Shown: one piece after another, positions 7,365-15,640 of the stretch
How the letters are laid out: the number at the start of each line of letters is the position of its first letter
How positions within the stretch are numbered: the first letter of the stretch is position 1
NCBI GenBank assembly: GCA_026706075.1
Contig: JAPOZM010000023.1
Location: 1-44,933 of the forward strand
Direction of reading: 5' to 3'
DNA length: 44,933 bases
Source of the DNA: Gemmatimonadaceae bacterium
Lineage (GTDB): Bacteria > Latescibacterota > UBA2968 > UBA8231
The notes under the pieces: model-generated
The model's database searches: none
Told to the model about the DNA's origin: nothing
Seen by the model: only the letters and a program-made list of their open reading frames with translations
Program-made: the position numbers and the translations under genes

Positions 7365-9455
7365 CTACTCGAGCTTGACCATCTTGCGGGCGCGCGTCTG
7401 CTCGTCCACCTGCAACCGGTACATGTAGACTCCGGCGGCGACGGGTCGGGCCCGCGCATCCCGGCCATCCCACGTAAACTCGTGTTCGCCGGCTGGCAGG
7501 GGACCCGTCCACAGCTGGCGCAACGGCTGTCCCAGGACGTTGCAGATCGCCAGGTCCACGTTCCTGGCGCCGTCGGGGACGGCCAGGGGGATGGTTGTAG
7601 CGGGGTTGAACGGGTTGGGGTAGTTGGCACCGAGGACAAAGGCCGTTGGCGTGGTTGCCGTCTCGCCGGCCACGGCGCTGGCCGTGCCCTGGTTGATGAA
7701 GACGAAGACGCCGCCGAGGTCGCTCCCGGCGCTCTTTCCCAGCACGGCCAGATCAGTGTCGCCATCGCCGGTGACATCGCCGGTGAGGATCTGACCACCC
7801 TCTCCGGACAGGGGGTACCAGCCTTCGAAAGCGGGTATGTCGCCGGCCCGGCCGAGCCAGACCATCAGGGCCGGACCGACGGGCAGGTTGCCGGCGACCA
7901 TCGCTATGTCCGTGAGTCCATCGCCGTTGAGATCAGCGGTGGCCAGGCCTGTCGAGAGCACCTTCCAGTCGAGCAGGGAGTGGCGCGTCAACCCGCCCGA
8001 GTCATCCAGAAGCCACAGGGCCAGACCATGGCCCCTGGTGCCGAAGTTCGTCGCAATGCGCTCGGGGGATCCGAGCAGGTCCACCATCCCATCGCCGTCG
8101 AAGTCGGCCAGCACGGAGGGATGGACCGGAGCTTCCACAACGAGCGGGGGTTCCTGAACGGCTGCCCACGGCCGTGTCAGTGTCAAGACTCGGGGGTAGC
8201 AGAGCCTCTGCGCGCAGGGTTGCCTCCACATCAGGACGGCGGCTTCGCCCAGGGGTTGTCCGGGGGGCAGCCAGGGGCTCATCTCCTCGCTGTCGTAGAC
8301 GAGTCTGTCGCTACCGAAGAGGCCGTGGCCTTCGCTGCTCCAAAGGGTCACGTAGGACGACTCGCCGTCACGCCCCACGACCAACAGATCCAAGTGGCCG
8401 TCACCATCCCCATCGGCCAGGCCGAGAACCGAGACCTTGGCCAGTTCCAAGGTGGGATCGAATCCGTCTCCCCAGTTGTACCACACTTCCACGAACCGGC
8501 CTTTGTTGACGACCAGGTCCAGGAGTCCACCGCCATCGAAGTCGCCTCCCCGAAGGCTGACGAGTCCATAGGGGTCATTCCAGAAGGCGGAGGCCGAGAG
8601 GGAAATCTCCTGGGTGGGCTCAAAGCGGCCCAGCCCGTCGTTGGAGGCCATGAGCCAGCCTATTTGTGCTTCGCCGTCCATGTGGCGTACCCAGGCCGCT
8701 GCGAGATCCGTGTCGCCATCGTCGTCGATGTCGCCCAACGCACCGCCATGCCACCGCCTGATGGGGCCTCCGAGGGAGTTGAAGTCGAGGGCGGCGAACA
8801 ACGTGCCGGGAGGGCCCACCTCCACCGCGATTTCCCTGGGGACCAGTTCCCCCTGCGCCGACTCTTCGGCTCCTGTGAGCTGGATGCTGTCTATCTCCAG
8901 GAAGGTGGGATAGTTGTCCACGTCCCGAGAGCCCCACATGGTCAGATGGAAATTGAAGAGGGTATCCTCCCAGGTGGCCGGATAGTCCCGGACCGCCGGA
9001 CCTGCTTCGGCCAGGGCGCGCAGATCGACGGTGATCTCTTCCCATTCGATGGGATAGAGTTGACGGCGTTCCTCGCTGAATCTCGCTTCATTCACGCTCC
9101 AGTCGGTGCGGCGGTTGTACTTGACATTGGACCAGTGCATCCAGAGGTGCCCCTCGATGGGGCTGTGGTGGATGAAGCGCATTCGCAGGGTGAGGCGGTC
9201 GAAGAGGGCCGAGTCTTCGCCGACCACCGGCGAGATCAACTGAACCATGGGGTACTGGCCGGGTACCAGCGCCAGGCGCCAGACGCCATCGACGATTTCG
9301 CTGTGTAGTGGGGCGTTGGTGCCTTCCCGATTCATGGGAGGAACCGTTGGCCGGGCGGCCCAGCCCCAAGTGGAGCCGTCGTCGAATTCCCAGGTCAGGG
9401 CAAAGGCACCAACTGGACCCGCCAACAACAGAAGTGCGGAAAGCGCAAAGCGCAT
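7365..9455 (-). CDS. Secreted FG-GAP/VCBS repeat protein with FlgD-like C-terminal sorting module
   Basis: 696 residues. Residues 1-19 form a signal peptide. Residues ~20-200 look like a concanavalin-type beta-sandwich (a guess from the pattern). Residues ~210-590 hold FG-GAP/VCBS beta-propeller repeats with calcium loops of the form D-x-D-x-D-G: G-D-I-D-D-D-G-D-T-D, L-A-D-G-D-G-D-G-H, D-F-D-G-D-G, D-L-N-G-D-G and D-V-T-G-D-G. The end has N-Y-P-N-P-F-N-P, then a FlgD-like Ig domain (W-D-G-R-D) and a basic tail. Exported and probably attached at the surface. Being inside a catabolic operon suggests carbohydrate or substrate binding. It is separated by 4 bp and 2 bp from its neighbours. Confidence 0.85.
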   Translation of the reverse strand: MRFALSALLLLAGPVGAFALTWEFDDGSTWGWAARPTVPPMNREGTNAPLHSEIVDGVWRLALVPGQYPMVQLISPVVGEDSALFDRLTLRMRFIHHSPIEGHLWMHWSNVKYNRRTDWSVNEARFSEERRQLYPIEWEEITVDLRALAEAGPAVRDYPATWEDTLFNFHLTMWGSRDVDNYPTFLEIDSIQLTGAEESAQGELVPREIAVEVGPPGTLFAALDFNSLGGPIRRWHGGALGDIDDDGDTDLAAAWVRHMDGEAQIGWLMASNDGLGRFEPTQEISLSASAFWNDPYGLVSLRGGDFDGGGLLDLVVNKGRFVEVWYNWGDGFDPTLELAKVSVLGLADGDGDGHLDLLVVGRDGESSYVTLWSSEGHGLFGSDRLVYDSEEMSPWLPPGQPLGEAAVLMWRQPCAQRLCYPRVLTLTRPWAAVQEPPLVVEAPVHPSVLADFDGDGMVDLLGSPERIATNFGTRGHGLALWLLDDSGGLTRHSLLDWKVLSTGLATADLNGDGLTDIAMVAGNLPVGPALMVWLGRAGDIPAFEGWYPLSGEGGQILTGDVTGDGDTDLAVLGKSAGSDLGGVFVFINQGTASAVAGETATTPTAFVLGANYPNPFNPATTIPLAVPDGARNVDLAICNVLGQPLRQLWTGPLPAGEHEFTWDGRDARARPVAAGVYMYRLQVDEQTRARKMVKLE

Positions 9456-9459
9456 TGCT

Positions 9460-10440
9460 CTACTCGATGCCGAGCAGGGCGCAGGCGTTGCCCCCGAAGA
9501 TGCGGTCCTTCTCCCCGGCGGGGATGTCCAGCTCTTCCACGAGCCGGCTCAGCACCTCTATGCGGACCCACGGATGGTCGCTGGCGAAGAGCAGGCGGCC
9601 GCTGCCGGCGAAGTCGTACGCCAGCTTGAGGGCCAGCGGCGAGGGGGAGACGACGTCGAGGTAGACCCGGTCGTAGTAGGCGCCCACGGGCTGGCTGATG
9701 CTCTCCCGGCCGCGGCCCATGGTGTCGGTCTGGTGCACGACCCGCCCCCACAGGTAGGGCAGCACCCCGCCGCAGTGGGGCTGCACCACTTTCAGCCGGG
9801 GATGGCGCTCGAGGACGCCGCCGAGGATCAGCTGCAGGGTGGCGAAGCTCTGGTGCACCATCAGGCCCGCCATGGGGATCATGGAGTGCCGCCGGATGGC
9901 GCCGCCCCAGGTCGGGACGCTCGGATGCAGGACCACCGGCACCCCCAGCTCGGAGATGCGAGCGTAGAGCGGGTCCAGGGCCGGGTCGTCGACCTGGACG
10001 CCGGTGATGTGCGAGTAGAGCATCACCCCCCGGTGGCCGAGGGTGACGACGGCGCGCTCCAGCTCCGTTAGCGCGTCCGCCGTCTCCTGCCAGGGCAGGC
10101 ACGCGAGGCCGACGAAGCGGTCCGGGTGCAGGGCCGCGGCTTCGGCCAGGCCGTCGTTGGCGGCGCGGGCGGCCGGGACCGCCAGCTCCGGCGCCAGGTT
10201 CTCCGGGCCGGGCATGTTCACGCTCAGGGCGCTCACGTCGACGCCGGCCTGGTCCATGTGGCGCAGCTTGCGCTCGAGGCTGTAGGCCTCGTCCTCCATG
10301 ACGAAGGTCTGGGCGTCCCCGTAGGTGAGGACGTAGCGGTCGCCGTCGATCACGGTCCGAGGCCACTCGGGGTTGCGCGCCAGGACCTCCGCGTACTCCC
10401 GGGGGATGACGTGGGTCTGGCAGTCTACGCGCACGCCCAT
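9460..10440 (-). CDS. Amidohydrolase_2-family metal-dependent hydrolase/decarboxylase (ACMSD-like)
   Basis: 326 residues, TIM-barrel amidohydrolase related to aminocarboxymuconate-semialdehyde decarboxylase. Visible are the N-terminal D-C-Q-T-H-V-I-P (the usual D-x-H-x-H with Gln in place of the first His), L-H-P-S-V-P-T-W, V-V-Q-P-H-C-G-G and the C-terminal F-A-S-D-H-P-W (catalytic Asp). The C-terminal F-G-G-N-A motif is typical of the group. Such enzymes decarboxylate or hydrolyse ring-opened or aromatic acids. Starts at an ATG 7 bp after the aldo/keto reductase stop, in the same operon. Confidence 0.88.
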   Translation of the reverse strand: MGVRVDCQTHVIPREYAEVLARNPEWPRTVIDGDRYVLTYGDAQTFVMEDEAYSLERKLRHMDQAGVDVSALSVNMPGPENLAPELAVPAARAANDGLAEAAALHPDRFVGLACLPWQETADALTELERAVVTLGHRGVMLYSHITGVQVDDPALDPLYARISELGVPVVLHPSVPTWGGAIRRHSMIPMAGLMVHQSFATLQLILGGVLERHPRLKVVQPHCGGVLPYLWGRVVHQTDTMGRGRESISQPVGAYYDRVYLDVVSPSPLALKLAYDFAGSGRLLFASDHPWVRIEVLSRLVEELDIPAGEKDRIFGGNACALLGIE

Positions 10441-10447
10441 GCCCGGG

Positions 10448-11383
10448 CTACCGCACGCAGGCGGCCAGCTCCTCGAGCTGCGCCGGGGACTTGACCCCGG
10501 CCACCACCGAGACCACGCCCGGCCGGCCGAGCAGCCAGCGCACCGCGTAGCACGCCGGCGCCACCCCCGCGGCGGCCGCCTCCTCGTGGAACGGCTCCAG
10601 CTGTTCGTAGGGGATGCCGTCCTCGTCGATCCAGGCCGACTCCGAGGCGCGGCTGCCGGCCGGAGGCGCGCTGCCTCGCCGGTACTTGCCGCTCAGCAGG
10701 CCGCCGGCCAGCGGCCGGTAGGGGGTGATGGCGATGCCGGCCCGCTGGCAGACGGGCAGGTACCCGGACTCGAGGTCCCGCTCCAGCCAGTTGTACTGGG
10801 GCTGGGCCATCACCGGGAGCGGCGCCGCCCCGCCGCGGCAGAGGTCGAGCATCGCCTCGATCTGGTCCGCGTCGAAGTTGGAGAACCCCCAGTGCCGCAC
10901 CTTGCCGGCCGCGACGATCCGGTCGACGGCGGCGAGAGTCTCCTCCAGCGGCGTCTCCGCGTCGGCGATGTGCAGCAGGTAGTAGTCCACGTAGTCGGTC
11001 TGCAGGCGCCGCAGGCTGGCGTCGATCTGCTGTTCCACGTGGGCCGAGCCCAGACCGGTGCCGGAGTAGTCGGCGCCGGCCGGGTGGCCCCCGTCCGGAC
11101 CGCTGCCGACGGGATTGCCCACCTTGGTCGTGATGAAGGCCCGGTCGCGCCGCCCTCGCAGGGCCTCGCCCAGGATCACCTCGGCCACGCCGCCCGGCGA
11201 GCCCAGGTAGCGGTCGTAGCCCTCGTAGATGTCGGCGGTGTCGAAGAGGTTGACGCCGAGGTCGAGGGCCGCGTGCACCAGGTCGATGGCGTCCGGCCCG
11301 GGGACGGGGCGGCCGAAGAGCATGGTCCCCAGGGTGATCACGGACACGCCGTCCGGCGTGCCCGTCAGGTCGCGTCGTTCCAT
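10448..11383 (-). CDS. Aldo/keto reductase
   Basis: 311 residues from the ATG at 11383. NADPH-dependent reductase fold with the catalytic tetrad visible: Asp and Tyr in F-D-T-A-D-I-Y-E-G, Lys in I-T-T-K-V-G, His in Y-Y-L-L-H-I. The NADPH-binding end appears as V-V-S-V-V-A-G-V-K-S. The H-W-G-F-S-N-F and A-Q-P-Q-Y-N segments fit the ketoreductase group that handles sugars and sugar acids. Starts 10 bp after the methyltransferase gene. Confidence 0.9.
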   Translation of the reverse strand: MERRDLTGTPDGVSVITLGTMLFGRPVPGPDAIDLVHAALDLGVNLFDTADIYEGYDRYLGSPGGVAEVILGEALRGRRDRAFITTKVGNPVGSGPDGGHPAGADYSGTGLGSAHVEQQIDASLRRLQTDYVDYYLLHIADAETPLEETLAAVDRIVAAGKVRHWGFSNFDADQIEAMLDLCRGGAAPLPVMAQPQYNWLERDLESGYLPVCQRAGIAITPYRPLAGGLLSGKYRRGSAPPAGSRASESAWIDEDGIPYEQLEPFHEEAAAAGVAPACYAVRWLLGRPGVVSVVAGVKSPAQLEELAACVR

Positions 11384-11393
11384 GTCGTTTCCC

Positions 11394-12074
11394 TCAGCTT
11401 GGGCCGGCAGGGGGCTGGTTGGCCGCCCTTGCGGCGAGGTAGATCGGATGAACCTCCTCCTGCGCCTCGACACCGTCGTAACCGCCGCGGACCACCCCTT
11501 CGCGCTCGATCCGGAATCCCGCCTCGGCCAGGAGCTTCCGGTAGGTCGAGGGGCCGAAGTTGCTCCAGTACATGGTCTCGCCGAAGAAGGCTTCCTCCGT
11601 GTAGCCGGGGCCGTCGTCCTTCTCGGCCAGGGTGACCAGGAGGAGGCCGCCCGGCCGCAGCCACCGGGCGAATCGACGAAAGAGGTCCAGGTGGAATTCC
11701 CTCGAGATGTGGAAGACGGCGTAGAAGCTGACGATCCCATCGAAGCCGCCGGCGGGGAAGTCGATCTCCATGACGTCGCCGGTGACGAACCCGGCGGCCG
11801 GGGCATTCTTCCGGGCCAGGGCGATCATCCCGGAGCTGATGTCGATGCCGGTGACCTCGAAGGAGGCTGCCAGGTGCCGGGTCACCGGGGCACCGGAGCC
11901 GCACCCGACGTCGAGGATCCGGGAACCGGCCGTCAGGCGCCCGGTGATCCAGTCCAGCTCGGGGCCCGCCGCGGTGAGCCGCTGCCCGGCATAGGCCTCG
12001 GCGCAGCGGTCATAGGCGGTCCGGACAAGCTCGCGGTAGTCGGTGCCGGGGTCGTCGGCGATCTCGAAGGGCAT
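11394..12074 (-). CDS. Class I SAM-dependent methyltransferase
   Basis: 226 residues. Motif I is I-L-D-V-G-C-G-S-G near residue 55, the acidic end of strand 2 is T-G-I-D-I-S-S-G-M, and motif post-I reads F-D-G-I-V-S-F-Y-A-V-F-H. A small-molecule or thiol methyltransferase type; the acceptor is unknown. It starts at an ATG 15 bp after the lyase stop, with GGCAGGGGG in the gap as a likely ribosome site. The C-terminal ~25 residues are outside the fold. Confidence 0.85.
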   Translation of the reverse strand: MPFEIADDPGTDYRELVRTAYDRCAEAYAGQRLTAAGPELDWITGRLTAGSRILDVGCGSGAPVTRHLAASFEVTGIDISSGMIALARKNAPAAGFVTGDVMEIDFPAGGFDGIVSFYAVFHISREFHLDLFRRFARWLRPGGLLLVTLAEKDDGPGYTEEAFFGETMYWSNFGPSTYRKLLAEAGFRIEREGVVRGGYDGVEAQEEVHPIYLAARAANQPPAGPS

Positions 12075-12089
12075 GCGCCCCCTGCCGCC

Positions 12090-13391
12090 TCAGGCGAACC
12101 AGCGGGGCCAGACAGCCTCGGCCACGAAGACATGCGACTGCGTCCGGTCCCCCGAGGCATAGACGATCCAGCGGCCGTCCGGAGAGAACGAGGGATGGGG
12201 GTGGACGTGGGCCCACTCCGCGCCGTGGCGCACCAGGGGCCTCATTTCGAGGAAGGCGCCGCGCTTCTTGAAGACCCCGATCCAGGCGCCCGACCCCAGC
12301 CAGTGGTAGTCGTGGTTCTCCGGGAGGGGGGGACAGCCCTCGGGATCGACCTCCTCGAGGCGCCGCGCCTCGTCGTTACGCCCCTCGAACCACAGGAACC
12401 CCGGGTCGGCGGTGTCGCCCGCCCACAGGTCCCCGGCCCGGTTGCGCTGGAAGTGCAGCGGCGGCTGACCGGGGAACAGCCAGCGGCGCGCCGTCCCCGT
12501 CCGGAGATCGGCGTCGAGCATGAAGCCCAGGTACTCGCCCTTGCGGCTGACGAACCCCTTCCACAGGTCCGCCAGGGGCATGCCGTCGCGTTCGTACCCG
12601 GAGTACTGGTAGAGGAGCATCTCGGCGTGGGCGTCCGGGGCCGGGTAGTAGTGGTTGATGAACTCCCAGGGCTGCTGGTTGTAGAGGGGCCGGGGGTGGC
12701 GGCGCGCCGCCAGGACGTCGGTGTCGCACTCGAGGGCCCAGGCGGTCTTGAAGCCCGCCGGCGGCAGGCGGGTATAGCTGCCCCACCAGACGAAGGAGGG
12801 GTCGTCGCGGCTGATGAAGAGATGGCTGTCGGCGGCCACCGGCACCTCCGTCGAGGGCCCCTCGTAGACCACGGCCTGCTCGCCCCGCTCCGCGTCGCAC
12901 AGGACGACCCGGTTCCAGCTGCCGTAGCGGAAGGAGGTCTCCGGCCGGGTCTCGGCGACCACCTGCTCCGGCCGGGCGCTGATCACGAGATAGCGCCCGC
13001 AGGAGGAGACGTCCTCCAGCCCCGGCCGTCCGCAGCCCGGCAGGCGCGCGGAGACCGTCTCCTCGGCCAGGGTCTCCACGTCCAGGGCCCGCACCTCGTC
13101 GCCGCTGGCATAGTAGACCCGGCCCTGGTCCGGCACCGCGGCGAAGTTGCCGACGTCGGTCGGGGCGTCGGTGAGCTGGACGATCTTCCCCGAGTCGATC
13201 TCCACCTTGTAGATCTGCCGCACGCCGCTGCGGTCGGAGTAGAAGACCAGGCTGTCGCCGATGAACTGCTCGTAGTTGTAGTAGGCGTTGACGTTGTTGC
13301 AGGCGGCGCTGGTGAGCTGGATGGCGCGGACGCCGGTCTCCGGCTGGGTGAACTCGCGCTTCTCCGATGGGAAGATGTCTCCGCGGGCCAT
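12090..13391 (-). CDS. Oligogalacturonide lyase-like beta-propeller protein (PL22-type)
   Basis: 433 residues starting at the ATG at 13391. It begins with a beta-propeller pattern typical of oligogalacturonate lyases: Q-L-T-S-A near residue 26, then Y-E-Q-F-I-G-D-S-L-V-F-Y-S-D-R-S-G, V-Q-L-T-D, and at the end H-V-H-P-H-P-S-F-S-P-D-G, the His-rich block that binds Mn2+ in PL22 enzymes. Family members split short unsaturated oligogalacturonides in the cytoplasm; there is no signal peptide. It is the first gene of the long minus-strand train, so the operon's theme may be uronic-acid saccharides. The exact saccharide is inferred. Confidence 0.75.
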   Translation of the reverse strand: MARGDIFPSEKREFTQPETGVRAIQLTSAACNNVNAYYNYEQFIGDSLVFYSDRSGVRQIYKVEIDSGKIVQLTDAPTDVGNFAAVPDQGRVYYASGDEVRALDVETLAEETVSARLPGCGRPGLEDVSSCGRYLVISARPEQVVAETRPETSFRYGSWNRVVLCDAERGEQAVVYEGPSTEVPVAADSHLFISRDDPSFVWWGSYTRLPPAGFKTAWALECDTDVLAARRHPRPLYNQQPWEFINHYYPAPDAHAEMLLYQYSGYERDGMPLADLWKGFVSRKGEYLGFMLDADLRTGTARRWLFPGQPPLHFQRNRAGDLWAGDTADPGFLWFEGRNDEARRLEEVDPEGCPPLPENHDYHWLGSGAWIGVFKKRGAFLEMRPLVRHGAEWAHVHPHPSFSPDGRWIVYASGDRTQSHVFVAEAVWPRWFA

Positions 13392-13451
13392 GGTCCGGTC
13401 CAAGATAGGCCGATCGATCCGCCGGACAACTCGCCCTAACTTGACCGGGCC
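13392..13451. promoter_or_regulatory. Divergent promoter region between lyase and sulfatase, with dyad
   Basis: 60 bp separate two outward-facing genes. For the minus-strand operon a candidate promoter is TTGTCC (13424-13429) and TATCTT (13402-13407) with a 16-bp spacer, each 4/6 to consensus. The -10 ends only 10 bp before the ATG, implying a nearly leaderless mRNA. An imperfect inverted repeat, CCGGTCCAAG (13395-13404) and CTTGACCGG (13440-13448), brackets the gap and could be an operator for shared control. No regulator gene is adjacent. Confidence 0.4.
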
Positions 13452-14834
13452 ATGACCAGGGCTCCGAACATCCTGCTCCTGATGACGGACCAGCAGCGCT
13501 GGGACGCCATGGGCTGCAGCGGCGGCTGGGTGCGGACGCCGAACCTGGACCGCCTCGCCGCGGAAGGGGTCCGCTTCACCAACTGCGTCGCCACCTCTCC
13601 GGTCTGCATCCCCACGCGTCTCAGCCTGGCCACGGGCCTGTACCCCCACAACACCGGCGTCTGGAACAACATGCAGCACCAGATGCCCGCCGGTGCGCCC
13701 ACGTGGATGCAGGCGGTGCGCGGCGCCGGCTACCGGACCAGCCTCTTCGGCAAGACCCACCTCCACCCCCACCAGGGGGACCTGCGCGACCGCGAGGGCC
13801 TGATGCATGCCTGCGGGCTGGACGACGTCGACGAGATCGGCGGCCCCCGGGCCAGCGCCCAGGTCCTGTCGCACATGACGGCCGGCTGGGAGGCGAAGGG
13901 GCTGTGGGACGCCTACCGCGCCGACTACCGCGAGCGGTTCCGCACCAAGCCCCATCTCGTGCGCCCGTCGACGCTGGGGCTCGAGGACTACGCCGACGTC
14001 TACGTGGGCCAGCAGGCGAAGCGGTACCTGCAGGGCTACGACCGTCCGGAGCCGTGGTGCTGCTGGGTGAGCTTCGGCGGACCTCATGAGCCGTGGGACA
14101 CGCCGGAGCCCTACGCCAGCATGTACGACCCGGGGGAGATGCCGCCGGCCATATCGCGCCCGCCCGCGGGAGAGCGCCCCCGCGGACAGCTGGACCGGCT
14201 CATGGAGCGGGTCAACCCGGCCTTCGAGCCGGGAGAGGTCGGCAGGCTGCGCGCCGACTACGCGGGCAACGTCACCCTCATCGACGACCAGATCGGCGAG
14301 ATCCTCGAGGCGATCGAGGCGCGGGGCGAGCTGGAGAGCACGGTCATCGTCCACACCTCCGACCACGGCGAGATGAACGGCGACCACGGGCTCATCTACA
14401 AAAGCAACTTCCTCGACGGAGCCGTGCGCATCCCGCTGATCGTACGGACCCCGGACAGCAACGCGGGGAGCGTCTGCGACAGCCCGGCGGAGTGGATCGA
14501 CATCGGTCCAACCCTCGTGGAGATGGCCGGGGGAGAGCTGGCGCACCGCCAGTTCGGGAAGTCGTTGTGCGAGGTGCTGGAACACCCCCGGGCGACCCAC
14601 CGCGACTTCGCCATCTCCGAGATCCAGGGCGAGATCATGCTGCTGGACCGGGAGTGGAAGGCCGCGATCAACGCGGAGGGGGAGGTCTACCTGCTCTTCG
14701 ACGTGAGGGAGGACCCGGAGGAGATGCGGAACCTTGCGGGCAGACCCGAGGTCGCCGAGATCGAGACGGCGTTGCGCCTGCGGATCCTGGAGCGCCTCGT
14801 GCAGACGCAGCTGAGGCAGCCCTTCGGCCGCTGA
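13452..14834 (+). CDS. Type I (formylglycine-dependent) sulfatase
   Basis: 460 residues. N-terminal metal motif N-I-L-L-L-M-T-D-Q-Q, then the C-x-P-x-R activation motif as C-I-P-T-R near residue 56, whose Cys must be converted to formylglycine by a separate FGE or anSME enzyme not present here. F-G-K-T-H-L-H, G-G-P-H-E-P-W and the C-terminal S-D-H-G-E-M-N-G-D-H-G with a Lys complete the active site. No signal peptide is seen, so it probably acts in the cytoplasm on imported sulfate esters. It diverges from the PL22-like lyase operon, suggesting joint use of a sulfated acidic saccharide (inference). Confidence 0.92.
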   Translation: MTRAPNILLLMTDQQRWDAMGCSGGWVRTPNLDRLAAEGVRFTNCVATSPVCIPTRLSLATGLYPHNTGVWNNMQHQMPAGAPTWMQAVRGAGYRTSLFGKTHLHPHQGDLRDREGLMHACGLDDVDEIGGPRASAQVLSHMTAGWEAKGLWDAYRADYRERFRTKPHLVRPSTLGLEDYADVYVGQQAKRYLQGYDRPEPWCCWVSFGGPHEPWDTPEPYASMYDPGEMPPAISRPPAGERPRGQLDRLMERVNPAFEPGEVGRLRADYAGNVTLIDDQIGEILEAIEARGELESTVIVHTSDHGEMNGDHGLIYKSNFLDGAVRIPLIVRTPDSNAGSVCDSPAEWIDIGPTLVEMAGGELAHRQFGKSLCEVLEHPRATHRDFAISEIQGEIMLLDREWKAAINAEGEVYLLFDVREDPEEMRNLAGRPEVAEIETALRLRILERLVQTQLRQPFGR

Positions 14835-14868
14835 ACCAGGATGGGCGGCACCCTCTGACGAACCCTCG

Positions 14869-15357
14869 TCACGGGTGGAACTCCTTCTCCATGACGATGA
14901 TCTCGCGGGTCACGCCGGACGGGAGTCTCTCCGGGGAGCGGCTCACCTCGCTGTAGCCGCGGGCGCGGTAGAAGCGGGGCGCCGCCACGTTGTACCCGGT
15001 GTAACGAAGTCGGCAGACCGCGTGGCCGGCGCGGCGGATCTCCTCCTCGCAGACCCGCAGCAGTAGGGTGCCGATCCCCCGTCTCTGGAAGGACGGATGG
15101 ACCCAGAGGTCGGCGACCTCCCGGCCGTCGGCATGGGACAGGCCGACGATCCGGGAGCGATGCTCCGCCACGGTAACCGTCGGCCAGATCTCCGGATAGC
15201 GCCGGCTCTCGCGGTCCGCGGCGATCCAGTCGCGGACGGCCTCCACCGGGGCCAGCTCGCAGTTCCCGGAGAGCCAGGAGCGCTGCGCGAGATCGATGAG
15301 GGCGGGGACGTCCGCCTCGACGGCGCGGCGGGTCCGGACGGCGAGTCTCCCCGCCAT
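14869..15357 (-). CDS. GNAT-family N-acetyltransferase
   Basis: 162 residues from the ATG at 15357, preceded by a GGGAG ribosome site; a longer upstream frame is low-complexity and was not used. The acetyl-CoA loop is V-A-D-L-W-V-H-P-S-F-Q-R-R-G-I-G near residue 95, followed by N-V-A-A-P-R-F-Y-R-A-R-G-Y. A typical single-domain GNAT; acceptor unknown. It converges on the sulfatase with 34 bp between, where I see no terminator hairpin. Confidence 0.88.
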   Translation of the reverse strand: MAGRLAVRTRRAVEADVPALIDLAQRSWLSGNCELAPVEAVRDWIAADRESRRYPEIWPTVTVAEHRSRIVGLSHADGREVADLWVHPSFQRRGIGTLLLRVCEEEIRRAGHAVCRLRYTGYNVAAPRFYRARGYSEVSRSPERLPSGVTREIIVMEKEFHP

Positions 15358-15640
15358 GTTCAGCTCCCGTCGAGGAGGCCAGGCTGCGCGCCGCACCGGG
15401 CCGCCAGCTCCGCCGCGGGCAGGCCGCCGCCCTCCTCGACGCTGCGCAACCTCGCCGCCTTTGCACTCACTGGCATGTCGTCCGCCCTCGTCCGAGGAGC
15501 GCCCTCTGTGGCTTGGTGGCGCCGCCCGTGCCGGCGCTGTCACTCACGCTGCCCGCGGGCCGGGGCACTGTCAAGCCGGCGCCGTGCGGCACGCCGGGGT
15601 GACACCGTGCCAGTCCCGCGAGAACCGTCCGGCGCTCCTC
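15358..15640. other. 283-bp spacer between flavoprotein and GNAT
   Basis: No convincing coding sequence in either strand. The only structured element I see is the stem-loop at 15564-15611, listed separately, plus the short palindrome GCCCGCGGGC beside it (15551-15560). Confidence 0.5.
15564..15611 (-). terminator. Long stem-loop downstream of the flavoprotein gene
   Basis: Arms GGCAC-TGTCA-AG-CCGGCG and CGCCGG-GG-TGACA-CC-GTGCC pair over three blocks (6, 5 and 5 bp) with one mismatched pair of bases and a 2-nt bulge, around a 10-nt loop. It lies 30 bp after the flavoprotein stop codon. No T-run follows on the minus strand, so it is either a Rho-assisted terminator or 3'-end stabiliser, or an upstream regulatory element for the GNAT gene. 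Confidence 0.4.

Noticed and set aside
12090..14600. An 836-codon minus-strand reading frame covering lyase and sulfatase
   Set aside because: The first ~400 codons are antisense to the sulfatase and have no family similarity; the lyase starts at the ATG at 13391.
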